Source of the DNA: Pseudoneurospora amorphoporcata
Taxonomy: Eukaryota; Ascomycota; Sordariomycetes; Sordariales; Sordariaceae
Reading direction: 5' to 3'
DNA length: 64,000 bases
NCBI GenBank assembly: GCA_033297205.1
Contig: MU859186.1
Coordinates: 1-64,000, forward strand
Part shown: in pieces, positions 1 through 10,690 of the stretch
Numbering within the stretch: the stretch's first letter is position 1
Layout: every line of letters begins with the position of its first letter
The notes under the pieces: generated by a model
What the model was told of the DNA's origin: nothing
What the model saw: only the letters and a program-made list of their open reading frames with translations
Database searches by the model: none
Made by a program: the position numbers and the translations under genes

Positions 1-396
1 AAGGGGGCTACCTCCCTCTTCTGGGCGGGAGTTTTAAGGCCTTTGTGAGTTTCGTCGATAGCCTTAATAGTGATTTCCGCGACTTCGAGTCGCGCCTGGA
101 GTCTCTCGATAAGCTCCTCGTTGGCTTTGCGTAGGGTGGCTACGATGTCGTCCCTGAAAAGCGCTATCGTGGCCGCGGCGTCGAGTTCTACGGGCTCGGA
201 GCCCTTCTCGAGGTAGTGAAAAGTGGTGATAGTTGCGATAGTGTTGAGGTGACAACTCAGGATACCCAGTCCTGATTGGTTTACTCTACGAAGAACGCTT
301 CTGATTGGCCGAAGCCAGTTCAGAAAAATATTTTTTGGGAGAAGGTGTTTTAAATTTGTTTTTTTGTATGGAGGTAGTATTATAAGATTAGCTTAT
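1..396 (-). pseudogene. Orphan open reading frame cut by the left edge, probable mobile-element remnant
   Basis: Read on the minus strand, one frame stays open from about 396 down to base 1 without a convincing ATG. The part from about 336 to 1 looks like real coding sequence: it contains NWLRPIRSVLRRV, then LEKGSEPVELDAAATIALF, then a charged helix-like stretch (DDIVATLRKANEELIERLQ) that could be a coiled coil. I do not recognise the family. The flanking DNA is AT-rich and repetitive, so a piece of a transposable-element protein is the most natural reading, but this is inference. The frame may continue to the left of the window. Confidence 0.35.
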
Positions 397-1818
397 GACT
401 GGGTATTGGGTGTTGCGTATACAATTAGTACGGCCGTCAAGTTTATTGGCCATTAGCTAATAGAATCGTACGCACGCACGAGTGGGTCTTAGTTTGGATC
501 TAGAGCATGGCTTAGCCCTACCTTATATCTAGACTGTACTCCTCCCTTTCTCTTCTTTTCTCTTCCTCGTATAACTACGTATATTATATCTACCCCCCTA
601 CGTGCGTGTTGCCTCGTGATATTTATACCTCGTGCTCTACGAGCACGAAACTCTTCTCCTCTCTTCTATCATCAATTAATATACTACATACCATCAACAA
701 TCTTCTTAGTACAACGAGTTTTCACCTTATACCTACTAAGGTTTATAGCTCGAGCCTTATAAAGGCCAACCTTCTAGGCGTACATTTACACTTCTCCCTT
801 TCTCCCTCGTGCAATTACGCATATCCATATCTACACCCAACCTTTGTCCATAATAACGTTAGTATTTGATTAGGACTTTTCGCCCGTCTTATATACCTAA
901 ACCTTGCTGCCGCCGCGGGCACGACTTATTAGCATATAATAATAGAGCAACTCTACTCGCACGTTGATGAAACTCTATTCGCACGTGGATCCACTTTTAC
1001 TTTTCTAACTATAACTTAGTCAAACCTTAGTGTATAAAACCAAAAGTAGTACCAAATTACTTATCAATTTTTGACAGATTTTTAGAGGTATGTACTAAAT
1101 CTATAACTTTAAGCATTACTGAAATACTACTTCCTTAGACTTTTAAACATTTAAGTTTCTTAATTTTTTAGAAAAGCTTTTCTTCCTTACACTTTCTATG
1201 AGCTACTAAGTATATATAGTGTTTTTAAAAGCGGTGTTGTGTAGAGAAAAAAATAAGAAAAAATATCATATACTTTTTACCTCCTTGAATAATTTTTTAG
1301 TACCTTAAAAAAGATATTAAACGTTACTTTTTCCTCAACGTGCGAATAAAGTTTTATCAACGTGCGAGTAGAGTCTCTCTAATAATAGTAGAATGTAATC
1401 GCAAAATATATTCTTATTCTTCTTCTTCTACTCTATAGCTAATTGTACGAATCTAGTAACGTAACTTTTAACCTCTAGCCCTATAACTTTCTATAAGAAG
1501 CAACTCTTATATTATATATCACTGAATATTCGTTATAGTTTGCCCAACTATGCTAACGCCTAGTAATGCACCATACCAACTGAAAGTCCATATAGTAAAA
1601 GTCTATAGGGTGTAAAAGGAAAAAGAACCCGCGGCGGTGTTCTGCCTTAGCTTATCACCCGTGGTCAATTTCTGCCACTCTTCTGTCCTAATACTCAAAA
1701 ATCGCTCAATCCCCGCTACTTAGTTGTTCTTGTTGTTGTCCAATCCATGTGATGTCTCGGAGCACTATAACCCCGCTACAGAACACAAGTTGTTTGATTT
1801 TTTTGCGACTATGACAAC
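397..1818. repeat. Gene-free, AT-rich repeat zone
   Basis: No supportable gene. Two related pyrimidine-rich blocks lie at about 541-600 and 788-850 (each with CTCCCTTTCT, then CTCGT, then a run ending in ATATCTAC and CCC). The second block is closely matched on the opposite strand at about 4858-4918. A separate inverted-repeat element occupies 945-1379. An 18-base sequence at 914-931 recurs inverted at 16013-16030. The rest is AT-rich and without visible structure. Confidence 0.6.
945..1379. mobile_element. Short non-autonomous inverted-repeat element (MITE), 8-bp target duplication
   Basis: About 50 bases at each end are inverted copies of each other. Both ends carry CTCTACTCGCACGTTGAT followed by a second partial copy (CT.TATTCGCACGT), and most differences between the ends are C/T or G/A transitions. 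The element is flanked on both sides by the same 8 bases, TAATAATA (937-944 and 1380-1387). An 8-bp duplication is typical of the hAT superfamily, so a hAT-derived MITE is the best guess. The 435-bp body has no coding capacity. Confidence 0.75.
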
Positions 1819-3345
1819 TTAAAGAAGCATCTTCCTGGGGTCCTCAATGTACTCCTTCACCTTGACCAAGAACTGGACTGCCTCCCTGCCATCAAGCAGT
1901 CTGTGGTCGTAGGTGAGAGCCAAGTACATCATGGGACGAATTTCAACCTTTCCGTTGACAGCAATAGGGCGCTCTTTGATGGCATGGAGACCCAAAACTG
2001 CGCTCTGAGGAAGGTTGATGATCGGGGTACCCATCAAGGAGCCAAAAACGCCACCGTTGCTGATGGTGAAAGTGCCGCCAGCCATGTCCTCAATGGTGAG
2101 CTTGCCATCGCGAGCCTGCAGTAACAGTCAGTAAGGTGGTATTAGCTATCAATAGGCGCGGGAATCCGTACCTTCTTGCCCATATCAGCGATAGACTTCT
2201 CAATGCTAACGAGGTCCATGGTTTCAACATTGCGGACTACGGGAGTGACAAGACCCTTCTCGGTGGCCACAGCGACACTGATGTCAACATAATCCCGATA
2301 GACAATGGTGTCACCGCCATTGGGACCCTCAATAGAGGCATTGACGGCTGGGATGTCGCGCATGGCCAAGACACAAGCGCGGGAAAAGGCACTCATGAAG
2401 CCGAGCTTGACACCGGTCTTCTTGAGGATCTCATCCTTGTACTGCTTGCGGAAATCCATCAGGGCCGACATGTCAACCTCGTTGAAGGTGGTAAGCGAGG
2501 CAGCCGTGTTCTGGGACTGCTTGAGACGCTCGGCGATGCGGAGGCGCATGCGGTTCATCTTGACCTGTAGGGTGTTAGTTCGCCGGATTCACCATTCCGT
2601 CCACCCAGGAGCCGTGTACTTACTCTGCGCTCCTCGCGATTGCCCAGCGTAGCGGGTGCCTCCTTCGCAGAAGTAGTCTCCTGCTTGGGGGCAGGGGTTT
2701 CCTTCTTGGCGGGCGTGGGAGTAGGAGCAGCGGCGGGCTTGGTCTCCTGCTTAGGCTCGGAAGCCTTCTCGGGAGTAGGAGCAGCCTCCTTGCTCTCGGA
2801 CGCGGCCGGCTTCTCGGCACCACCCTCCTTGGGTGCACCACCAAGCTCCAACCGGACGATGTCCTGGCCGACTGTGACAGTGTCCTCCTCATTGACGAGG
2901 AACTCCTTGATAGTACCGGCCTCGGGAGCGTTGACAGCAACATCGATCTATAGCGCAGTGGCATAAGCAGTTAGAAAGCTGGTAAATGTGCCGCTGACGA
3001 GGTAATAACGGTAGCACATGGGAGAACAGGGGGCAGGCAGCATATGCTCCAAGCGGTCTAGGCTCCGACACCGGCACAGGATTGAAGAAGCGTTATACAT
3101 ACCTTGTCGGTCTCGATGGTCGCGATCTCTTCGTCCTGCTCGACATAGTCGCCAACCTTCTTGCTCCACTGCTTCAAGGTGCCCTCGCTGATGGACTCGG
3201 CCATTTGCGGAACCTTGATGACCTGGTCGGCGTAGGTGCGGACATGCTGGAACTGCAGGGGAAGCTGCCGGAGCGCGGGATATGCGTTGCAGAGCGCGAG
3301 TTTGGGAGCGGCGCGGGCCGCAAGACGAAGACCTTTATACAACAT
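1819..3345 (-). CDS. KGD2: Dihydrolipoyllysine succinyltransferase, E2 of 2-oxoglutarate dehydrogenase
   Basis: Mitochondrial E2 core enzyme of the TCA-cycle 2-oxoglutarate dehydrogenase complex, transferring succinyl from lipoamide to CoA. Four exons on the minus strand join in frame to 418 aa: 3345-3103, 2947-2624, 2564-2172 and 2115-1819. The start gives an Arg/Ala-rich mitochondrial presequence. The lipoyl domain follows (about 40-115), with the lipoylated lysine in ETDK (K81) exactly at the first splice junction. A Pro/Ala/Lys/Glu-rich linker spans about 120-185, then the catalytic domain ends with the active-site motif DHRLLDG (H391, D395). There is no E3-binding domain between linker and core, as usual for eukaryotic 2-oxoglutarate E2 and unlike pyruvate dehydrogenase E2. 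Length fits the family. Confidence 0.95.
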
Positions 3346-5904
3346 AGTGGCGGGATGTCGGGCAAGACAGGAGGAGTTGTTCGGGAGCGCGAGACAAAGA
3401 TGTGTCTTTTCAGAGATGGTGTAGAACTGTAGGTTGGGGAAAAGAGCGTCGGATGGGAAGGACGCGAAATTTGCGGTTGTGATTAGATTTGTCGTGAGGC
3501 TACAGGTTCCGACTCGGCGACAATGACGCAGCGCCCAGCACGGAAATCTGCCGGGACAACCGGAAAACTAACGGTCAGGTCGTCTGTGACCCGGAGAAAG
3601 GATACATTAACTCAATTGCATTTCAGATATCATACACAAACTCCGAATTCACTCCCGCACGAAATGCAGCTCTTGTGCATCTTCATCAAATTCTCGCACT
3701 AGTATTTGCTTTATTGCCCGGCCAAGTTTTACATCAGAGCGGTACCTCTACCTACCCATCAGAAGCTGCGACTTTTTTCTTTTCTCCGCAGCGCATGGCA
3801 GCGCAGCACGCCGGTCGCAGGTGACGGTTGCCAGCCGGCCTCACTGTAGTGTACCCGCGTGTTTCATCTTTACACCTATTGGATCTCAGCTGCGTGACGA
3901 GAAACTGGAGCCCCCTACCGTAGGTATGGCCGCCCTTCTCCACCTCGTCACGGGGCCAGCCTCGCAGTTTGCCGGGACGGGGAACGTCTTCAGGAAAACC
4001 CAAGAATCGCGAGAATCGTTCAGAGGTGCCACCCGCTAACATGCACAATCCAGGGATGAACCTGTACCGAGAGAACTGAGAAATACCTTTACGCAGTAAA
4101 TTGTCGTGGCTAACAAACCTTTCAGGTTTCTCTACCCTACGGGCGGATCGTTGCCTCCACCAGCAACAGTTGTATCGTCCAAGGTATGAGTTTTTAAAGG
4201 TTCTCGGAAGACAGCGGACCTGACATGCTGCGTCAATGTTACCCTGGCATCATTTCATATTGGACAGCTTTTGCATGGCGGTGAAGGTCCGAATTACGCC
4301 TATATGCTCGCCCGGTTCGCTCGGTAATGTGGAAGCTATTTCGTAGTCGCACATCCTGCACTGCTGCTCATCAATCGTATCTCCCGTTGTGCGTACTTAT
4401 ACACCTTTGCCAGCATTTATGTTGTTAGTATGCTTTTTAGAAAGTGGCAAGAACCTTAATTTTCGTACAAAAAATGAGTGGTTTCATCACCTTTGTATCT
4501 TTCAATGTTGTAGTGTGGCGGTACTACGCTAACAGGTTAGATACTGGCAGAGATGTAGTAGTAGATGGAGTATTTAGCATGTCGTAAACGCTTGGACCTC
4601 TGGTTCGCCCATCTGTCCGGGTCACCGTTCGTACCGTTCGGGAGTAACGAGTTTCATATGCAACAAATGTTGGATTACCTAGTTATCGAGATGCTTAGAC
4701 TACCTAGATATAATCTAGCCCTGGTATGTTTGTTAGTTTGGTACAAAAAACGCCCAGTTCCACTTTTCGAGCTACTGAGAGTGAAAAAGTATTCAAGCTT
4801 CAAGCGGATGGGTGCTGTAGGGGACTGTCTTCTTATATCTTCCTATTATCACGGGCAGAGGACGGAAGGTTGGGTGTAGATATGAGATATGCGTAATTGC
4901 ACGAGGGAAGAAAGGGAAGAGTGCAGAGGTGCGCTCGAGAGACTGGCCTTTATGGGACTCGAGCCGTGAACCCTAGTGGGTCCATGGCGGGAGGCCATCG
5001 GCCAATCAGATGAGCAGACAGTGATGGTCGTCTTAGAAGCGACCAATCACTGGCACATGCGACACAGGCTAACCCTGTGACACCTATCCTAAAGGGCCAA
5101 AGAGAGGCATAAGAGGCTTCTGTGGCGTTTTATACCTTGGTCACAATGTTAGTACCTTCAAACGAAAGCTAGAAGAAGGCTAATGAGAGATTAATTTCTC
5201 CTTTGTTCGACCCATATTCGAAGAACCAAACTAACAAACAAACCAGTCTTATATTGTATACATAACTACATAGGACACTAACAACTACCCAACTCGTGCG
5301 TTTTCCTTCTCGATCCTACCGTGATGGTAAAATGAGGCTGAATATAGAAACTCTGTAATTATTTACTATGTATTAGTTCAAACTCCCTTTTGCCCACTTG
5401 GTCGATCGCCGCTTTCGAGACTGCCACTCGACGCACAGGTAGCTATGTAAGTACGGGACATCCCTAATGCTCCGCCATTGATATGTTGTGGCGAGCCAAG
5501 CAAGGCAGGGCTTGTATAGCTTGGCAGACCGAATTACATAATTTACCGTATATACAGTACTAAACAAGCACACAGTACGTGGTTCAGAAGGCACTGATAT
5601 GATTTGTTGCCTTAGGCAGCTACCTTACAGACTGTGCAGCCTGCCAAGCACTCGCATCGCCTTGCAATTGAGCTCCTGGTGTCAACGTGCCTCTTCACAA
5701 ATGCGGATCCTCTTATCATCCTGCCTTTCCGTCGACCTGAACCGCTTCAGCCCGGAATCGCACGACAGCCGATTACTACTTGTCTCTACTATAGCCAAAC
5801 AGGCCTAGTCGTAGGACTGAAAAGGATACCCATCCACCCACACAATACGTTTTATGAAAGCTCCAGGAGCGCGACCCACGGTGAACGAGTCAGTTTAATC
5901 CACC
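3346..5904. other. Intergenic region between divergent KGD2 and NDUFB9
   Basis: About 2.5 kb without a supportable gene; both flanking genes start outward from it. The KGD2-proximal 400 bases are moderately GC-rich and presumably hold its promoter. The middle carries an inverted-repeat element (4731-5247) with a nested repeat. Small open frames at 3752-4048, 4565-4879 and 5373-5594 match no family I know and lack splice-compatible extensions. Confidence 0.6.
4731..5247. mobile_element. Inverted-repeat element, copy 1 (relative at 37510-37815)
   Basis: The left end reads CTGGTATGTTTGTTAGTTTG and the right end, reverse-complemented, CTGGTTTGTTTGTTAGTTTG. Internal blocks match the reverse complement of 37510-37815, for example the CTTATATCTTYCT segment and the block AAGAGGCTTCTGTGGCG. 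The copy is about 210 bp longer than its relative because it carries extra sequence at roughly 4850-5085, part of which (4858-4918) matches the repeat at 788-850. This suggests a second element inserted into the first. No coding capacity is visible. Similarity seems to continue slightly beyond both ends, so the true borders may lie outside those given. Confidence 0.6.
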
Positions 5905-6455
5905 ATGTCGACGCGACCGGCTGTCTTGTCAGTATATCCATGTCTTCCCTCATGGCGACAAGAACAAGGATCTCACATTTACTGTCAACAGGTCCCTTTA
6001 CCGACGCTCCCTGAAGCTCTCGCTCGACTGGGCTGTCAACCGCCAGTTATGGCGCGGCCAGGCCCTCTACATTCGCTCCTTGTTTGAAAAGAACCGCAAT
6101 GTGCACGATCCTAGACATCTACGGGTGCGCAGCGCTGTCCGCAGGATATAGGAGTCTGCCCTAGCTAACCAATTGCTGTAGGTGCTTTTGAGGGAGACGG
6201 AGAAGCTCCTGGATCATTGGAAACATCCCGATCCCTTCGCTCACCCACTTTCTCCCGGAGGCAAGCAGCCTTTCACTTGAATCGAGTACAGCTAGAAGTC
6301 TTGCTAATGTCATTCAGGCTCAAAATACGAGAGGAACCTGCCCGCTCATATTCTGGACCGTAAGTTCGCTTCCCTCTGCTCCATCCGACCTTTCACATGG
6401 CCATCTGCTAATGCCTCTGGTCTCGATCTTAGCTCCTCCGCCGCTGAAGTTCTGA
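5905..6455 (+). CDS. NADH:ubiquinone oxidoreductase LYR-motif subunit NDUFB9/B22-like
   Basis: Small accessory subunit of mitochondrial complex I, of the LYR (Complex1_LYR) family. Five exons (5905-5927, 5992-6124, 6182-6260, 6318-6359, 6433-6455) join in frame to 99 aa. The signature is SLYRRSLKLSLDWAVNR followed by WRGQALYIRSLFEKN and NVHDPR. Then come LLRETEKLL, WKHPDP, PGGSKYERNLPA and a proline-rich end. These are family hallmarks, in the right order and length. The third intron (6261-6317) starts with GC in the context GGAG|GCAAGC and ends in CAG; only this junction restores PGGSKYERN. Exon 1 is just 23 nt, so the first splice donor (GTCAGT at 5928) is the least certain point. The 3' end faces histone H2A. 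Confidence 0.85.
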
Positions 6456-6934
6456 GAAGCCGGGCTGCACGTTGCCAGCCGTCCATCGTTGCCATTTCTG
6501 GAAGGTATCGAATAGACACATTCAAGCTGGTTTAGGTTAAGGGATCTTTGGGTTTCAGATGCCGCGTACCATGACTTTCTGCGGAGGGCACCTGAACCAG
6601 GCAGACAATGTGACCGGGTAGCTGGTCAACACGAGCGGAGACTGGACTTGATCAATCATAGCCGATTCACCATGGCGTAGTGGCAACTATTGGACATTTT
6701 AATGATGGCTAAGGGAAAAGACGGGGATTGAAAACAATGGTGATATTAACGGCACTTTTGATTGATGCTCAAAAGGTATTCTCATTCATGACCCATCGCC
6801 GTTGACGGGGATAATGTACAGCCCAAACATGAAAAAGCAACCGTTGACCCTAGACCGTGAACCCCAATTTCATGAACCCAACGTGCCAACCAGAAAAAAG
6901 GGAAGAGAAACAGAAATTAAACTAAGCTCCGGCT
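6456..6934. other. Convergent 3' region between NDUFB9 and H2A
   Basis: About 480 bases between two converging genes. I see no gene and no repeat here; it should hold the two 3' untranslated regions. Confidence 0.6.
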
Positions 6935-7524
6935 TCAAAGTTCTTGGCTCGCGTTCTTGCCAGTCTTGCCGGTCTTCTTGGGAAGGAGATCTGGAAAGGG
7001 AAAATGGTGTTAGAGCATGTCTTTTGAAACTCGAGCAACCATATGAACGTACTTTGGTGAATGTTGGGCAAAACACCACCCTGGGCGATGGTGACGTGGC
7101 CAAGAAGCTTGTTCAACTCCTCATCATTGCGAATGGCGAGCTGAAGGTGACGGGGAATGATACGAGTCTTCTTGTTGTCGCGAGCAGCGTTGCCGGCAAG
7201 CTCAAGGATTTCGGCAGCGAGGTACTCGAGAACGGCAGCGAGGTAGACGGGAGCGCCGGCACCGACACGCTGGGCGTAATTGCCCTTGCGAAGAAGACGG
7301 TGGACACGACCGACGGGGAAAGCGAGACCAGCCTTGGAAGAGCGGCTGTACAAAATGCAAGTTAGCGCGACGAACAGGCACAACAGCGCTGGCTCCGTCT
7401 CGGAGCTCAAAACGCAGCTTCGAAGGTTGACGATGCGGAAAGCAGCGCGCAAACAGGGGCCGACTTACGATTGCGCGTTCTTGGAACCGCTAGCCTTGCC
7501 GCCGGACTTGCCGCCTCCAGTCAT
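6935..7524 (-). CDS. hh2a: Histone H2A
   Basis: Core histone that packs nuclear DNA with H2B, H3 and H4. Three exons (7524-7469, 7345-7053, 6990-6935) join to 134 aa, the usual fungal length. The N-terminal tail is MTGGGKSGGKASGSKNAQS. The fold contains AGLAFPVGRVHRLLRKGNY and the acidic-patch helix region. The C-terminal end is PKKTGKTGKN followed by ASQEL. The final SQE is the serine motif phosphorylated after DNA damage in fungal H2A, so this is the H2A.X-like canonical form. Two introns interrupt it, as is common in filamentous fungi. It is transcribed away from H2B at 10009. Confidence 0.97.
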
Positions 7525-10008
7525 TTTGATGGTTTGGTTGGGTGTGGTTTGAAAGTTTGGAATTCGTTGAGGCGGTAAGACACAGAAGTCGCGTTGTTTC
7601 GGTTGACGTAAAAGCAGAAGTTGGTTGTTGGGGAGGTTGGTGAGGTGGGAAGAGAATGAGGGCTGGCGGGGGATGTGCAAGTTAAGTAGTTTTCGCGTCA
7701 GGGCGCTGCAAACACGGATCAGCCACGCTTTCCGGCGGTTGTTGATCGGGGGCGTTGGGGCTAATCCCAATATGGGGGTTGCACGACGCGAGTGTGGATA
7801 GTAAGCAAAATTTGGCTATGACCGCCCATTGGTCATTTACAAGAGTGGGGTCCTGGTAGCAACAATCAAAAGCTCGAAATTCCTGCGCTATTGGAGCTGC
7901 CCTGATTTTACAAAATATTAAGCCTGCCCAACAGCCAGGGCTTCGCCAGTCACTCTTTCTATGCCCTTGCGCGCGACATTCGCGAATCCATTTCGACACT
8001 CACCAGCCACCAGCGACCGACGACCTGCCGCGGCCACCTCATCAATGACTGTCAAATCAGCCAGACGCATCATTCCTATGTCCAGCACCAGCAGCTTTTG
8101 TTGGCACTTTTTTTTTTCCTTTTTTTCCACCGCGATCCTTCCTCACCGAGGCGCATTCAACAGGACATGTTGGCTGATTTGCATCGGAAACTTATGCCAT
8201 CCATCGACCCCCGTGTGTTTTGACACAATTTCTTCCCGATCGCAACCTCCAGACAACGAACGGGCCGTATCTACTTACGATACCTTTGACATCAACCACG
8301 AACCTGAAAGTCCCTCAAACTTACCGACTTAACCTGCCATTTTGTTGCCCTTAGGCACCTGGCAGCGCATCTCCTCTTTTCCGGTCGAAATTTCCACCTA
8401 AGAGTGCAGTCAGCGACGCCGACTCTCTAGTCATGACCGCATTGGATGATTTGTGATGCTAGAGTCACCCCTCACGTCTTTTACGGACATCGCAGATCAC
8501 AACTTGGTGTCGAAACAGCATGAGTTGAAGGGCCGGGGCCTGATGTTCGAAATTCGAAGTTGACCTTGGGCAAAGCAGAACCTGCCGCATTTCTGGTGTC
8601 TTCTTTGGAAGGTAAGTGCGTGAATGATAACCCAATGCATGTCGTCTATCAAGGTGTTTATCATGTCCTTTTCACACCCTATCTCAGGCTCAAGAGCCCT
8701 TTTAGTTTGAAAATCCCTAGATCAAGTTTCCCCTTTATCCTCCTTTTCAAACGTCAAACTTTTGAGATCCGTTGTCCTTCCCACGTGTACAATGTGCAAT
8801 GTGCAATGTGCTTCAGAATCTTGGTGACATCATTAAAAACTCCAAACCTGGATTCACTAGATCTAGGCTATAACATGCACTTGGCAATGCACACCCGGAT
8901 CCCATGAGCGATCAGGCGGATCCTATGTACCCATCTAAGCCCTACCCGAAGAAACGGCAATTTCCCCGGATGTTCGATTTCAGCTTCCTCCGCACTTGTC
9001 ATGTGCCACTGGGGTTCAGTCCGTCTTCGTGCCCTGTCGCGGGCTTTTGACAATATGGAGTTATGATCCCTGGGAGCCAATCATGTCGAGCGTCCGTGGC
9101 GTGGTATTGATGCGGATGGTTTGCTAGAAATTTTGTCGTGCATTCTGCCCTACAGCCACTGATTACGTACGCCGGCTCCATGGGTACCGAGATGGGTACT
9201 CTGCCCGCAGCCAGACAGGATATTTGAAAGCGGTCTCTCCCATTCCCCCTCGAAAGGCCCCGGGCCAGGCCAGTCCCATCGTCATCAACAGCCAGCGGAA
9301 TGCAGAAAATCATGGACAGATCGGTGCCGCGCCCAACCGGTGTTTCCCGGTAGCATGAAGATTGAACGCATTTCGTGTCGTTGTTATGTGCAAATTCACA
9401 GCTGCTCACAAGGTGTTACCCACCACGACTGCATCGACTCCCGCCCGTCTCCCGGAGCTTCAATGGAGCGGACCAGTGGGTCGGGGGTTTGAGCCGGGTG
9501 TCATTGGTGGGTAGGGCCCCGGATTCAAAATGCGGCGGCAGAGCCCGGGGGCCCTTGCGGGTTTGTGGACAGCGACATGCATGGCCTCTGCCATTGTGCT
9601 GTATCGATGAAATTCCCCATGATTGTCCCTTCCAGGTGGGTTGTTGTAGCGCACGAGCCAACGTGGCATGGGCCTGGGAATGCCAAGCACCGAGTGCTCA
9701 GTGGTTGTGCACCTGGCTTGTAGGTTGAGGACCGTTCCTTACGGGCGCCAGTATTTTTTTCTACCAAATCAGGTATCTTGCTCCACTTTTCGCGCACCGC
9801 CCAGATCAATCAGTCAATCAGTCCGTGCCAGCGCCCGGCGCGTCCAGCTACAAAAAGGCACATCCCCCCTCGCCGACCTCAAATTTCTCCTTCCAACAAC
9901 CACTTCTCTCAACTTTTGTCCGCGACTATTCACGACCGAAGTAAACACGCCCGTTTACGCATATCCATCTGTTGAATTTTAATTCCCGAATTTTCGAAAC
10001 CACACAAA
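7525..10008. promoter_or_regulatory. Shared divergent promoter region of H2A and H2B
   Basis: A 2.48-kb gap separates the two histone start codons. A CCAAT box on the H2A strand lies at about 7828-7832. A TACAAAAAGG sequence near 9849 is a possible TATA-like site for H2B. A palindromic CACGTG lies at 8782-8787, followed by three copies of AATGTGC at 8791-8811. Open frames inside (for example 7961-8332 and 8999-9409) show no recognised domain and I do not call them genes. Regulatory roles are inference. Confidence 0.4.
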
Positions 10009-10690
10009 ATGCCTCCCAAGCCCGCCGACAAGAAGCCCGCCTCCAAGGCCCCCGCTACTGCCTCCAAGGCCCCCGAGAAGAAGGATGCCGGAAAGAAGAC
10101 TGCCGCCTCTGGCGATAAGAAGAAGCGCACCAAGGCCCGCAAGGAGACCTACTCCTCCTACATCTACAAGGGTGAGTCGCCATATGCCTCTTTTTTTGCC
10201 CCGCGCGAGAACGGGATCGCGTTGCAAAATGCGATCTCTGACGCGTCGTTGCCGTCATCATCTCGCGAAGATGCGTCTTTCGGAGTTTGCAGCACTCTTG
10301 GCTAACACACAAATCCATCCAGTCCTCAAGCAGGTCCACCCCGATACCGGTATCTCCAACCGCGCCATGTCTATCCTGAACTCCTTTGTCAACGGTAAGA
10401 GCCAACTTCCGCACATGACCGATCAAACACAGTTCTCTGACATGATCACCAGATATCTTCGAGCGCGTTGCTACCGAGGCTTCCAAGCTTGCTGCCTACA
10501 ACAAGAAGTCCACCATCTCCTCCCGCGAGATCCAGACCTCGTATGTCTTCCGTTCTTACCACAAAACGGGCTGCGCACCTTCTAACACAGAATTTATAGT
10601 GTCCGCCTCATCCTCCCCGGCGAGCTTGCCAAGCATGCCGTGTCGGAAGGCACCAAGGCCGTTACCAAGTACTCCTCCAGCACGAAATAA
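10009..10690 (+). CDS. hh2b: Histone H2B
   Basis: Core nucleosome histone, partner of H2A. Four exons (10009-10171, 10323-10394, 10453-10540, 10600-10690) join in frame to 137 aa. The Lys/Ala/Pro-rich tail ([20 protein letters not shown]) leads into [17 protein letters not shown]. The histone fold then reads [40 protein letters not shown] and [20 protein letters not shown]. The end [10 protein letters not shown] carries the conserved C-terminal lysine that is ubiquitylated in fungi. Three short introns have standard ends. The gene is divergent from H2A and presumably co-regulated with it. Confidence 0.97.

Noticed and set aside
606..869. 87-codon frame in the left repeat zone
   Set aside because: Composition follows the pyrimidine-rich repeat block; no domain; overlaps repeated DNA.
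2136..2966. Plus-strand frames over KGD2
   Set aside because: Antisense shadows of the E2 enzyme, without domains.
1819..3345. Pyruvate dehydrogenase E2 as an alternative name
   Set aside because: Only one lipoyl domain, no E3-binding domain, and succinyltransferase-type core sequence.
9475..9545. Possible tRNA-like B box
   Set aside because: The GGATTCAAAAT-like stretch lacks a matching A box and cloverleaf pairing. No tRNA, rRNA or CRISPR array was found in the window.
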